The notes below the pieces were generated by a model. It was not told where the DNA came from, made no database searches, and was given only the letters and a program-made list of their open reading frames with translations. From a virus, in the IMG/VR virus record IMGVR_UViG_3300034071_000909, positions 1 to 41,859 of that record: a stretch of DNA of 41,859 nucleotides; one strand, given 5' to 3'. The translations under genes were made by a program, and so were the position numbers. Positions 1 to 7,073 of this stretch are shown piece after piece (positions within the stretch are counted from its first letter, which is position 1; every line of letters starts with the position of its first letter).

Positions 1-2
1 TT

Positions 3-356
3 CTTTTTCCAGATTTAGCTACTTTTATTAATGGCAAATGGGTTATTATAGACGGGTTTCATCGAATGGAGTCACTGAAAAGAAAAGGCAAAAAATACAT
101 ATCAATCATTGATATGTCACACCTTTTGATTGAAGATCGAATGAAGCTAACCGTACTTATGAATCGAATAAAAGGAATGCACATGGTTGAGCGTATGAGT
201 AATTTAGTTGTTTCGCTTAACTCTGGCTTGTCCGATATAGACATCTGTAACTCACTTGGTATGGAGGCTGAGGAGTTTATACGCCTAAAACAGCAGTTAG
301 GCGTGGCGCATAGTTACCGAAATCACCCCTACTCCAAATCATGGGACGTAAAATAA
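3..356 (+). CDS. ParB-like nuclease-domain protein (5' end missing)
   Basis: The reading frame is open from the first bases of the window, so the N-terminus is missing. The visible start, NGKWVIIDGFHRMESLKRKG, matches the ParB/sulfiredoxin-like fold (a beta strand, then a G-H/F-R signature). The rest matches the helical half of phage ParB-like proteins: a KGMH..ERM segment, LSDIDICNSLGMEAEE and a YSKSW ending. Phage members of this family are DNA-binding or nuclease proteins that often accompany methyltransferases and recombination genes. An operator and promoter follow it directly, so it ends its operon. The family call is fairly sure; the biochemical role is not. Confidence 0.75.
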   Translation, partial: LFPDLATFINGKWVIIDGFHRMESLKRKGKKYISIIDMSHLLIEDRMKLTVLMNRIKGMHMVERMSNLVVSLNSGLSDIDICNSLGMEAEEFIRLKQQLGVAHSYRNHPYSKSWDVK

Positions 357-383
357 TCTGCCTGAAAATCATTCAGTTACAAG

Positions 384-431
384 AATTATGCAAAATAAAT
401 TTGCATAATTAAATCAGGTAATATACATTTG
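384..431 (+). promoter_or_regulatory. Bacteroidota-type promoter with 11-bp-arm operator (copy 1 of 3)
   Basis: A perfect inverted repeat, AATTATGCAAA (384-394) and TTTGCATAATT (400-410), is separated by ATAAA. Its right arm contains the -33 element TTTG (400-403). Twenty bases later comes the -7 element TACATTTG (424-431). The same core and layout recur before the genes at 9101 and 40287. The inverted repeat overlaps the -33 element, as expected for a repressor or activator site. The regulator is not identified. Confidence 0.8.
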
Positions 432-458
432 CTTCATCAAACTAACAACCTAACGACA

Positions 459-674
459 ATGATAACAGCTAAACTCATCTCACAGACCGGCCAGACATTG
501 GCGCATATCACATACAGTGGCATGGCCATAACAGCCGAAATTGTTTCGTCAGCAAAACAAGCCCTTGAGTTGCAGATTGGCCGAAAAAGACATCCGGTCA
601 ATGAGTTTTTTAAAATTGAAAGTCACGCAAAAACGGCGGCTGATCTCGATAGGGAAGAAATTCATGTTTGCTAA
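459..674 (+). CDS. Hypothetical protein, first gene of an early operon
   Basis: 71 residues, no family recognised. I chose the ATG at 459 because it follows the promoter by 28 bases in the same ACGACAATG context as the starts at 9101 and 40287; an upstream in-frame alternative at 429 lies inside the -7 box. The protein mixes beta-prone sequence with a charged C-terminus and has no membrane segment. Confidence 0.65.
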   Translation: MITAKLISQTGQTLAHITYSGMAITAEIVSSAKQALELQIGRKRHPVNEFFKIESHAKTAADLDREEIHVC

Positions 675-677
675 CTT

Positions 678-857
678 ATGCCCACAACCGCCACAATATG
701 CCAAAACTGCGCTTTCTTTCAACCCATCCGCAAGCGTACCATTTATTCACCGCAGCACTACCGGTGCGGCAAACACGGTATTGTAATGGACACGCCAACG
801 TTCCGGGCTTGCGGGACTTTCACAACTAAACAACCTGTAAATAATGCAAACCCCTAA
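678..857 (+). CDS. Small four-cysteine zinc-ribbon-like protein
   Basis: 59 residues, starting with ATG four bases after the preceding stop and overlapping the next start (844). Cysteines are arranged as C-x2-C (CQNC), then YRCGKH and FRACGTF. Aromatic residues after the first pair fit the small phage zinc-binding proteins found among early genes. Metal binding is inferred from the spacing. Confidence 0.6.
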   Translation: MPTTATICQNCAFFQPIRKRTIYSPQHYRCGKHGIVMDTPTFRACGTFTTKQPVNNANP

Positions 858-1068
858 ACACTTCAAATCTATGATCGGAGACAGCGACGGTATGCAATGG
901 CGCGAAGCCGAACCGGGCGAAGTAACGCAGCCTGAATTTAAAACTGCGGAAAAACTCGCAATTGGCCAGGTCGATGCAATGTGCATCGAAAGCTTATCGC
1001 CACTCACTTATAAGAAGTGGGAGGCGGTGATGCACGAGTTAAAAATAACTCGAAAAATAAACAACTAA
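844..1068 (+). CDS. Hypothetical protein
   Basis: 74 residues, overlapping the end of the zinc-ribbon gene by 14 bases, which suggests translational coupling. Acidic first half, basic C-terminal end (ELKITRKINN). No known domain, signal peptide or membrane segment. Confidence 0.6.
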   Translation: MQTPKHFKSMIGDSDGMQWREAEPGEVTQPEFKTAEKLAIGQVDAMCIESLSPLTYKKWEAVMHELKITRKINN

Positions 1069-1079
1069 AACAAAAAACC

Positions 1080-1175
1080 ATGTTAGAAAACCTCACAACC
1101 GAACAACTCAAAGCCGAATTTCTGGTGTTTTACAAAGAGGCTTTAGCGGCAATTCAAAACAGTATTAACAACTAA
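1080..1175 (+). CDS. 31-residue protein sharing an N-terminal motif with a neighbour
   Basis: Begins MLENLTTEQLKAEF, nearly the same as residues 2-14 of the protein starting at 1462 (ELSNLTTEQLKAEL). It has its own ATG in an A-rich context and fills the gap between its neighbours. Either a genuine mini-protein or a shortened duplicate of the 1462 gene; no function can be proposed. Confidence 0.45.
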   Translation: MLENLTTEQLKAEFLVFYKEALAAIQNSINN

Positions 1176-1185
1176 GACAAATCAA

Positions 1186-1455
1186 ATGAACAATTTTGAA
1201 ACACTGGCGGATGCTATTCAGCAGCTTGAATCCGTTAATTACCAAACTCCTGACGGCCTACATCGTCTGGTCGACAATTCGGCGTTTGTTCAAATTGCTG
1301 AATTTTCAAAAATTTGCAGAATTCCAATATCAAAAACCGGATTAAATTTAATTGAACTGCTTTCAAATCTGTCTAACAACTACGCGGTGATTGATGACAA
1401 CTACGTCATATATAAAAATGACCTTGATGAATTTATTCAAAATTTAAAAGCATAA
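1186..1455 (+). CDS. Hypothetical protein
   Basis: 89 residues in the early operon, ten bases after the mini-gene. Asn- and Leu-rich and probably helical, with a middle segment LNLIELLSNLSNNYAVID. No recognised family. Confidence 0.6.
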   Translation: MNNFETLADAIQQLESVNYQTPDGLHRLVDNSAFVQIAEFSKICRIPISKTGLNLIELLSNLSNNYAVIDDNYVIYKNDLDEFIQNLKA

Positions 1456-1461
1456 AACACA

Positions 1462-1755
1462 ATGGAACTTTCAAACCTCACAACAGAACAACTCAAAGCC
1501 GAATTAGATGCCCGCGAAAAAGCGGAGATTATGGCTGAATCCCAAATCTATGAAACCGGATACGCCCGATGGGGTAAATCGTTTTATGCCCTAAACAAAT
1601 CCGGCGAATTAATGGTGGCGCTTCATGAAGACGGAGCAGTACTTATTGACGTTGAAATAAAATCTATCTGCAAATACTTCACATCCTGCACCCGCGAAGA
1701 CTTCATGCAAGCCCTCGAAAACAACTTCACCAAAATTCGGGAGGCGTTGGTATGA
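1462..1755 (+). CDS. Hypothetical protein with LTTEQLKAEL N-terminus
   Basis: 97 residues. The N-terminal helix shares NLTTEQLKAE with the mini-protein at 1080. The rest (ETGYARWGKSFYALNKSGEL) is unrecognised. Its stop overlaps the next start as ATGA, so translation is probably coupled. Confidence 0.6.
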   Translation: MELSNLTTEQLKAELDAREKAEIMAESQIYETGYARWGKSFYALNKSGELMVALHEDGAVLIDVEIKSICKYFTSCTREDFMQALENNFTKIREALV

Positions 1756-1889
1756 ACTACGTAAACAGAGAGGCCGCACAAGCCCTGAAAGATGCGGGGT
1801 TTGATGTGCCGTGCGTTTATCGCTACTTTCATAAGTCGGAAAATATTGAGGTGGTTATACCAGATCAACCAACAGAAACGCCATATTGA
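1752..1889 (+). CDS. 45-residue hypothetical protein
   Basis: Starts in an ATGA overlap with the preceding gene. The sequence NYVNREAAQALKDAGFDVPC looks like a short helix followed by a strand. No family recognised; supported by the overlap and by filling the gap. Confidence 0.5.
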   Translation: MNYVNREAAQALKDAGFDVPCVYRYFHKSENIEVVIPDQPTETPY

Positions 1890-1934
1890 TGCGTTGGAGT
1901 TGAACGTTAAACTGCTCACTGAAAAATTGAACGC

Positions 1935-2123
1935 ATGTACATAATAATTGAAATCCAAACTGGCGATTTTTTCAAAAAACAAGCGTTAACGTCTGACGAT
2001 TATTCGGACTGCATACTTGGAATTATTGATATTATCAGTATTTCAGATCGAAAAAACCCTGAGTTCTATAATCCCGAAACAGCCGAATGGAACGACGTTG
2101 AAGAACTAAAAAACCAACACTAA
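1935..2123 (+). CDS. Hypothetical protein
   Basis: 62 residues, strongly beta-prone at the N-terminus (MYIIIEIQTGDFFKKQ), with an acidic C-terminus. It sits 12 bases before the recT start. No function recognised. Confidence 0.6.
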   Translation: MYIIIEIQTGDFFKKQALTSDDYSDCILGIIDIISISDRKNPEFYNPETAEWNDVEELKNQH

Positions 2124-2135
2124 CCAATAAAGAAA

Positions 2136-3077
2136 ATGGCAAAGCAAAGAGAACAAGGTATCATATACCCCGAAGGGTTTGACACCCCTGCTGAACAGCA
2201 GCAACCACCACCGGCACAACCACCGGTTTCCGAACAAACACAAACACAAGTTCCGGCAGTACAACCGCAACCACCGGCGCAATTGTCCGCTGAAAAAACG
2301 GTTACTGATCGTAATGCGATTAAGTCTATTTCGGATGCACTAAACTCACTGCCCGCGCAACTTGAAAAACTCAACTTAGATGCACGTCGAATAAACATCG
2401 AACTTGGCTTCGCGTCTCAGGCAATACGAAAAGGAAGCTATCTAAAACAATGTGACCCTAAAACAATTTTCGACGCTGTTATTTTCGCTGCTCGAATCGG
2501 ATTAACGCTGAACCCGGCGTTAGGTTTATGTTACCTTGTGCCGCGCAGGAATAAGGATAAATGGGAGTGTTCGTTAGATGTTGGATATAAGGGATGGTCT
2601 GCAATACTTCGCGCAAACAAATCTGTTTCCGACATTAATGCGGTTGTGGCTTATGAAGATGAAATCTTTGAATGGAATCCGGCAAGCGGCAAGATCAAAC
2701 ACTTTCCGGTATTCGCAAAATCAGAAGCTGAACACAACGCACGTAAAGTAAAATGTGCATACACGGTTGCGATCTTGCCAGACGGCAAAGTAGTTCACGA
2801 AGTTATTCCCGCTTGGGAGCTTGAAAAGATTGAAAAGACTTCGCCCGCATCTAAGGGCTTTACGCCTTACAAGTCGTGGAAAGATGAGATGCTGAAAAAA
2901 GCACCGATCAAACGTCACGCTAAAAAACTTCTGCCGCTGCAAAATCACGAAGCGATTGCCGAAATGTTTGAAGCCGAAAACAACAACAGCGAACCCGTCA
3001 ACACCACAACAAAAACACGCTGGCAATTAGAAGAGGAAAGCATACCATTTGAGGAGGTGAAAGATGGAGCAGAATAG
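2136..3077 (+). CDS. recT: RecT-family single-strand DNA annealing protein
   Basis: 313 residues. Residues 1-52 are a Pro/Gln-rich, probably disordered tail. The RecT core follows, with IGLTLNPALGLCYLVPR (about 121-137), then SLDVGYKGWSAILRAN, the characteristic hydrophobic strand and glycine turn of the family. RecT proteins anneal complementary single strands and work with a 5'-3' exonuclease. The next gene, overlapping by 14 bases, is that exonuclease. The Pro/Gln-rich extension is longer than usual. Family call secure. Confidence 0.92.
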   Translation: MAKQREQGIIYPEGFDTPAEQQQPPPAQPPVSEQTQTQVPAVQPQPPAQLSAEKTVTDRNAIKSISDALNSLPAQLEKLNLDARRINIELGFASQAIRKGSYLKQCDPKTIFDAVIFAARIGLTLNPALGLCYLVPRRNKDKWECSLDVGYKGWSAILRANKSVSDINAVVAYEDEIFEWNPASGKIKHFPVFAKSEAEHNARKVKCAYTVAILPDGKVVHEVIPAWELEKIEKTSPASKGFTPYKSWKDEMLKKAPIKRHAKKLLPLQNHEAIAEMFEAENNNSEPVNTTTKTRWQLEEESIPFEEVKDGAE

Positions 3078-3747
3078 TATCGAATGGCACGAAGCAAGAG
3101 GAGGTATGTTTACCTCCTCTAAAGCAAACGATCTGATTTGCACACCGAAAAAAAAGCCGCGCCCGTATATTATGACGCGCCTTGCTGAACGTGTACGCGG
3201 TGAAAGTTTGGAGGTGCAATTTACCAACGCATCTATCGAATGGGGCATACACAACGAGCCGTTAGCGGCACGCCAATACGCCAAACGAACAGGCGCAACG
3301 GTTGAGAAATGCGGATTCATAACGCACCCGACAATGTATTACTTTGGCGGTTCACCTGATCGTTTAATAGTTGAAAACGGCAAGCCCGGAATACTTGAAA
3401 TCAAATGCCCTGATACGCATACGCACTTACAACATTGCCTTATTGATTCGGTTGACTTTTTCAAAAAGAACTACGCGGATAAATATTGGCAATGCGTTTC
3501 AAACATGGTTATCACCGGCAGCAACTTTTACGACTTCGTGTCGTTTGATCCCCGTGTTGATGCGGATGCCGGGCTGTTTGTTTTTCGTGTGCCTTATATG
3601 CGTGAAGAGGCTGACATTGTTTTAAACGCAGTACGTAAAGCTGAACAGGAACTTTGTGAAATCGCTGAACGTATAGGCGTTGCTGATCTAAACAACAAAT
3701 GGATTGAATCAAAAAAATCATTATTAACCACATCCAAACCCGCGTAA
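3064..3747 (+). CDS. YqaJ-type phage exonuclease (RecE/lambda-Exo-like)
   Basis: 227 residues in the PD-(D/E)XK YqaJ viral recombinase family. Visible motifs are IEWHEARGG near the start, SSKAND (18-23), WGIHNEPLAARQY (E65), GGSPDR (D99), ILEIKCP (E112-x-K114, the metal-binding and catalytic pair) and YWQ (Q143). It should resect double-strand ends and hand 3' tails to the RecT partner encoded upstream. The overlap with recT indicates coupled translation. All key residues are present. Confidence 0.9.
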   Translation: MEQNSIEWHEARGGMFTSSKANDLICTPKKKPRPYIMTRLAERVRGESLEVQFTNASIEWGIHNEPLAARQYAKRTGATVEKCGFITHPTMYYFGGSPDRLIVENGKPGILEIKCPDTHTHLQHCLIDSVDFFKKNYADKYWQCVSNMVITGSNFYDFVSFDPRVDADAGLFVFRVPYMREEADIVLNAVRKAEQELCEIAERIGVADLNNKWIESKKSLLTTSKPA

Positions 3748-3781
3748 CCGATTGCCGGGACTGGATGAAAAATAATTTGAT

Positions 3782-3970
3782 ATGAAACAGGGATTAACAA
3801 TTAAAGGCGGTGCTACTGATATAGTTTTTCATCCGTTTGACCAAGACGAAGAAATGGAAATTTCGCTAGGGCACGACAACCGTATATTTGGTGCTGTATT
3901 TCTAAACCAGAGCGACATTTTAAAAATAATACACTATCTGTCCGAACAGCTTATTGACGTAAACAAATAA
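3782..3970 (+). CDS. Hypothetical protein
   Basis: 62 residues after a 34-base gap. Beta-rich N-terminal half and a C-terminal helix (SDILKIIHYLSEQLIDV). Lies just after the recombination pair; no family recognised. Confidence 0.6.
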   Translation: MKQGLTIKGGATDIVFHPFDQDEEMEISLGHDNRIFGAVFLNQSDILKIIHYLSEQLIDVNK

Positions 3971-3972
3971 CC

Positions 3973-4212
3973 ATGCACGATTACACCGCCGCCAAACGCA
4001 TCTTAGAACGTCACGGGTTAAGCCAAAACCAGCCCGATGCGTACTGGCAATACTCATGCAACGGTAACAACTGGATTCCCGTAATGCGTGGAATCGAATT
4101 TCATCCGGCGCTGTTTACCTGTCGAGGCAACAAGCCAGACGCTAATGCTGAATTAATAAACGCGGTTAACGATGAGTTGGCCGCGCTGAAACTTAAAACT
4201 GAAAGTAAATGA
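3973..4212 (+). CDS. Hypothetical protein
   Basis: 79 residues, two bases after the previous stop; its own stop overlaps the next start as ATGA. No domain recognised. C-terminal helix rich in Ala and Leu. Confidence 0.6.
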   Translation: MHDYTAAKRILERHGLSQNQPDAYWQYSCNGNNWIPVMRGIEFHPALFTCRGNKPDANAELINAVNDELAALKLKTESK

Positions 4213-4544
4213 AAAAAATAATCTGCCGGTTTATCGGGCATAAAGAATTTCGCGAAAGCGGGTATCGCTGCTGCTTACGCTGTCATGCTCACGAATATTA
4301 CGACGAAGATTTTGATAAGGCCGTTTATTTACGATACTTTGTTCGGCTGCTTAATTTGATCTCAGAATATCGAGATAATAAACGATCTGCTAAAAGTTCA
4401 TTAGAACACGAACAAGATTGGTATGGCTACCTTGCCGATTGTAATTTGCGCGATATTAAACAGCATTTACTATACCCTATCAACTGGATTAAATGGAAAT
4501 TTAAACCGATCAAACAAACAGATGAAAACGAACTACCGTTCTAA
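4209..4544 (+). CDS. Small zinc-binding-like prophage protein
   Basis: 111 residues. The N-terminus MKKIICRFIGHK followed by YRCCLRCH places Cys6, His11, Cys21, Cys22, Cys25 and His26 as possible zinc ligands, resembling the short DUF1660-type prophage proteins that start with a C-x4-H segment. The remainder is charged and helical. Coupled to the preceding gene by ATGA. Family match tentative. Confidence 0.6.
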   Translation: MKKIICRFIGHKEFRESGYRCCLRCHAHEYYDEDFDKAVYLRYFVRLLNLISEYRDNKRSAKSSLEHEQDWYGYLADCNLRDIKQHLLYPINWIKWKFKPIKQTDENELPF

Positions 4545-4545
4545 C

Positions 4546-4743
4546 ATGACAATCGAAACCGCAATAGCAATTCTCAAACAGCATCAGAAGTGGCGAATTG
4601 AATTAATCGACGAAGCACCATGCACACCAAAGCAACTATCTGAGGCAATCGAAACTATCATTGCTTATCACGAATCTAAAAGCAAAACCAATGACACAAA
4701 TACCGCAAACCGAAAAACAAAACGAGACGTGGACGCTCGATAA
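4546..4743 (+). CDS. Hypothetical protein
   Basis: 65 residues. I chose the ATG at 4546, two bases after the preceding stop. The pattern ETAIAILKQHQKWR followed by SEAIETIIAYH is one seen in small Bacteroidota phage proteins of unknown function. Its last 53 bases overlap the next gene in another frame. Confidence 0.6.
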   Translation: MTIETAIAILKQHQKWRIELIDEAPCTPKQLSEAIETIIAYHESKSKTNDTNTANRKTKRDVDAR

Positions 4744-4933
4744 ATTTATTGAACAAAACAAAGATCGGATAAGCGAAGAAAAGCTAACACTGCTAAAATC
4801 ATTCGCTAATTTATCTGGCTTTGAGTTTACGTCTTCGGTGTATGTTCCGAAAGATATTAATAAGCCTCACGGTGCATCTTTGACGTTTTATCGAAAGGAC
4901 AAAATAACAATAAATATTAGTCTGGAGCTTTAA
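4691..4933 (+). CDS. Hypothetical protein
   Basis: 80 residues starting at the ATG inside the end of the preceding gene. C-terminal part beta-rich (ASLTFYRKDKITINISLEL). No family recognised. Confidence 0.55.
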   Translation: MTQIPQTEKQNETWTLDKFIEQNKDRISEEKLTLLKSFANLSGFEFTSSVYVPKDINKPHGASLTFYRKDKITINISLEL

Positions 4934-4935
4934 CA

Positions 4936-5112
4936 ATGGCAGCTAACACCATAAAACCCGGCTATCACTGGGCAATGTATCGCGGCAAACCTGAAATAGT
5001 TTTTGTCGTTAACGGCTACGTGCAGAGGATGGGTAAACACCTGTCTTATCTGCTCAATGAGTTTACATTTGTTGAACATATACCTGAGAAAAAACACAGC
5101 GAACCCTTGTAA
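4936..5112 (+). CDS. 58-residue hypothetical protein
   Basis: Starts two bases after the previous stop. Sequence GYHWAMYRGKPEIVFVVNGY suggests a small beta sheet. Its last codons contain the -33-like element of the RNA promoter that follows, so it ends its transcription unit. Confidence 0.55.
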   Translation: MAANTIKPGYHWAMYRGKPEIVFVVNGYVQRMGKHLSYLLNEFTFVEHIPEKKHSEPL

Positions 5113-5136
5113 CTCCCGTTCTTTTTTCTATATTTG
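5106..5136 (+). promoter_or_regulatory. Promoter of structured RNA, copy 1
   Basis: CTTG (5106-5109, one change from TTTG), a 19-base spacer, then TATATTTG (5129-5136), a perfect TANNTTTG. Predicted start near 5142, just before the first helix of the structured RNA. Confidence 0.65.
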
Positions 5137-5142
5137 CAACAC

Positions 5143-5256
5143 GGATTGAGACCCGTTTACAGTGAGTAAAATATTCACAAGCCTGATTGGCCGAAGATCA
5201 CAAGGGTTCACTGTACCCGTCTCAATTGTGGTTGTAGGCTTTTCAGGCTTTTTTAA
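5143..5256 (+). ncRNA. Candidate pseudoknotted RNA, copy 1
   Basis: Helices visible: A, ATTGAGAC (5145-5152) with GTCTCAAT (5219-5226); B, AAGCCTGA (5179-5186) with TCAGGCTT (5243-5250), followed by a T run; B2, GCC (5190-5192) with GGC (5237-5239); C, GATCAC (5196-5201) with GTGGTT (5228-5233, one G-U); D hairpin, GGGT (5204-5207) with ACCC (5215-5218). Because B and C open inside A and close outside it, A and B/C form a pseudoknot. The loop of D (5208-5214) complements 5159-5165. Copy 2 at 6040 keeps every helix with different bases. Ends 15 bases before the next start, so it could be a cis-acting leader or a separate small RNA. I recognise no published class. Confidence 0.75.
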
Positions 5257-5265
5257 TTTAATGCA

Positions 5266-5751
5266 ATGCCCAAAAAAATACTTGACGCTTGTTGTGGTAG
5301 CCGCATGATGTGGTTTAACAAATCACACCCCGACGCTATCTATACTGATATTCGTGAGGTTTCGGCTGATCTTTGTGACGGCAGAAAATTAGAAGTAAAG
5401 CCGGATATTATCGCTGACTTTACAAACTTGCCGTTTGAAAATGAATCGTTTTACCTTGTTGTGCTCGACCCGCCTCACATGAAAAATTTAGGTGAAAACA
5501 CATGGCTTTTCCAAAAATACGGTAAACTGTTTCCGGGGTGGGAGGAACAAATAAAGCACGGTGTAAATGAATGTATGCGTGTTTTAAAACCCAATGGCGT
5601 TTTGATTTTCAAATGGAACGAGCATCAGGTAAAACTAAATGAGGTGCTTTCTATAATAGACTTCGAGCCATTGTTTGGTCACACATCCGGTAAACACGGT
5701 AGAACAATCTGGCTAACTTTTATGAAAAATGAAGAACCGAAAAGCGTTTAA
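5266..5751 (+). CDS. Class I SAM-dependent methyltransferase-like protein
   Basis: 161 residues. Motif I reads ILDACCGSRMMWF (5-17), then an acidic YTDIR strand end. The catalytic-type motif is DPPH (68-71), as in the N4/N6-amino DNA methyltransferases (consensus D/N/S-PP-Y/F/W), with His in the aromatic position. Target base and site cannot be read. Similar single-domain proteins occur in many siphophages. Its start lies directly after the structured RNA. Confidence 0.78.
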   Translation: MPKKILDACCGSRMMWFNKSHPDAIYTDIREVSADLCDGRKLEVKPDIIADFTNLPFENESFYLVVLDPPHMKNLGENTWLFQKYGKLFPGWEEQIKHGVNECMRVLKPNGVLIFKWNEHQVKLNEVLSIIDFEPLFGHTSGKHGRTIWLTFMKNEEPKSV

Positions 5752-5754
5752 CTG

Positions 5755-6006
5755 ATGGCAAAAATAGACTTCAAAATAGGAAACATTTACGAACTCGACG
5801 GCATACAATTTCGATTAATCAGAATGCGTTCTGGTCTTGTAAAAGTATTTCAGCAACTCAATCCAGACGGAACAGATTTTCAGGTATGCCGTAAACGCCC
5901 AGACGGTACATTTGGGGCAATAGTTGATTTTGGCGTTAGGGTTATTCACGCTCGAATTGATGAGGTGAAAGAGGTGCAAACAGAGCAGCAGCAAAAATTA
6001 TTTTAG
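5755..6006 (+). CDS. Hypothetical protein
   Basis: 83 residues, three bases after the methyltransferase gene. The beta-rich pattern FKIGNIYELDGIQFRLIRM resembles a small barrel domain. The Gln-rich C-terminus is probably flexible. Followed by the second structured RNA. Confidence 0.6.
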   Translation: MAKIDFKIGNIYELDGIQFRLIRMRSGLVKVFQQLNPDGTDFQVCRKRPDGTFGAIVDFGVRVIHARIDEVKEVQTEQQQKLF

Positions 6007-6031
6007 TTAGTCTAAATAATCACTATCTTTA
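6001..6031 (+). promoter_or_regulatory. Weak promoter of structured RNA, copy 2
   Basis: TTTT (6001-6004), 19 bases, then TATCTTTA (6024-6031), each one base from the Bacteroidota consensus. Its position relative to helix A is like that in copy 1. Transcription could instead read through from the gene upstream. Confidence 0.4.
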
Positions 6032-6037
6032 TCACGC

Positions 6038-6150
6038 GGATTCAGACCCCGTTCAAACAATGAATAAAACATTGCCCGCTTGGCGAAACTACAAGGGTTA
6101 CATTGTACCCGGTCTGAATGTAGTTATCGCTTTGCGGGCTTTCTATTTTT
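6038..6150 (+). ncRNA. Candidate pseudoknotted RNA, copy 2
   Basis: Same architecture as copy 1 with changed pairs: A, ATTCAGACC (6040-6048) with GGTCTGAAT (6111-6119); B, GCCCGC (6074-6079) with GCGGGC (6134-6139); B2, GCG (6083-6085) with CGC (6128-6130); C, AACTAC (6087-6092) with GTAGTT (6120-6125); D, GGGT (6095-6098) with ACCC (6107-6110). ACAATG (6057-6062) can pair either with CATTGT in the D loop (6101-6106) or with a local CATTG (6070-6074). Copy 1 has the same two options. Ends 16 bases before the replication gene. Confidence 0.75.
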
Positions 6151-6155
6151 AACTG

Positions 6156-7073
6156 ATGGCCAGACCTGCTAAAAAATCCTGTGACTATTTTCCGCATGAT
6201 GCCGGAATGAGAAATCACAAAAAGATAAAAGCTATACGCACAAAGTTTGGCGTAACCGGCTATGCGGTTTGGTGTATGTTGTTGGAGCATTTGACCGGTA
6301 GTGATTACACCCGGTTTGAATATTCCGATCTTGAATTTGAATTGCTTTCTGGCGACTTCGGAGTTTCTGCAACAGAAATTCGGGAGGTTGTGGATTACTG
6401 TTTTGTTTTGGGGTTGCTTTTTAAAACCGATAACTGGATTTCAAGTGAATCTCTTAACGAAAGGCTTGAACCGGTATTCGCCAAACGTGAACGCGCAAAA
6501 GAGTTTCTGCAACAGCAACCCCGTTCTAATGGACGTTTCTGCAACAGTAATACCGATGCTACGGGAGTTTCTGTGACAGAAATGCCGCAAAGGAAAGGAA
6601 AGGAAATAAAAGAAAATGAAAAGAAAGGAGATGAAAGTAAATTAGGCGTAATGCCTTCGGCTGATGTCTCTCAAATTCCTGAATCGGATAATTTACAACC
6701 AGAACCTAATGCACCTGAAAAGCCCGATACTCAAAAAAAATTCCGGCCGCCCGAAATTTCCGAAGTTGAAAACTATATGTTTAAAATCGACTTTCCGGGC
6801 ATAATCAAAAACGAGGCTGAAAAATTTATCAACCACTATACGGCTAACGGATGGATGGTCGGAAAGTCAAAAATGAAGAACTGGCAAGCAACAGTAAGAA
6901 ACTGGAAACTCCGAAGAAATGAAGAATCAACAATTACAACAACAGGCACAGGCGTTACCGGCAATACCGGCAGAACTTCAAAGCACGGGCATAGCGACGA
7001 AGAACTTTATGCAGCAGTTGCAAGGCAGCACGGCATCCAATTTGTGCCCCCGAACGGTAACGGAGGCAATTAA
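6156..7073 (+). CDS. DUF4373-type phage replication protein
   Basis: 305 residues. Residues 4-100 match the Lin1244/Lin1753-like (DUF4373) domain: KSCDYFPHDAGMRNHKKIKA, then GVTGYAVWCMLLEHL and a winged-helix-like region. A charged linker leads to a C-terminal segment (KFINHYTANGWMVGKSKMKN) typical of phage replication initiators and DnaD-like proteins. It probably binds the phage origin and helps load the host helicase; no phage polymerase or helicase is seen here. The last 155 bases are shared with the next gene in another frame. Confidence 0.78.
   Translation: MARPAKKSCDYFPHDAGMRNHKKIKAIRTKFGVTGYAVWCMLLEHLTGSDYTRFEYSDLEFELLSGDFGVSATEIREVVDYCFVLGLLFKTDNWISSESLNERLEPVFAKRERAKEFLQQQPRSNGRFCNSNTDATGVSVTEMPQRKGKEIKENEKKGDESKLGVMPSADVSQIPESDNLQPEPNAPEKPDTQKKFRPPEISEVENYMFKIDFPGIIKNEAEKFINHYTANGWMVGKSKMKNWQATVRNWKLRRNEESTITTTGTGVTGNTGRTSKHGHSDEELYAAVARQHGIQFVPPNGNGGN

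Noticed and set aside
747-1007. Antisense ORF of 86 codons
   Set aside because: Overlaps two well-placed + strand genes and has no start context.
2120-2398. Long antisense ORF opposite the recT N-terminus, Cys/Gly-rich
   Set aside because: It mirrors the Pro/Gln-rich codons of recT; there is no promoter or start context, and all other genes are on the + strand.
5181-5201. Hammerhead-ribozyme-like CCTGATTGGCCGAAG in the structured RNA
   Set aside because: The core CUGAUGA is not present and copy 2 has no similar sequence, while the paired helices explain both copies.
5201-5218. tRNA T-arm-like AAGGGTTCACTGTACCC
   Set aside because: No acceptor, D or anticodon arms fit around it, and the related stretch in copy 2 does not keep the T-loop consensus.
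6001-6150. Ordinary intrinsic terminators as a full explanation of the two RNAs
   Set aside because: The terminal T-rich run does follow helix B, but its partner strand is about 60 bases upstream and interlocks with helix A, which a simple terminator would not need.
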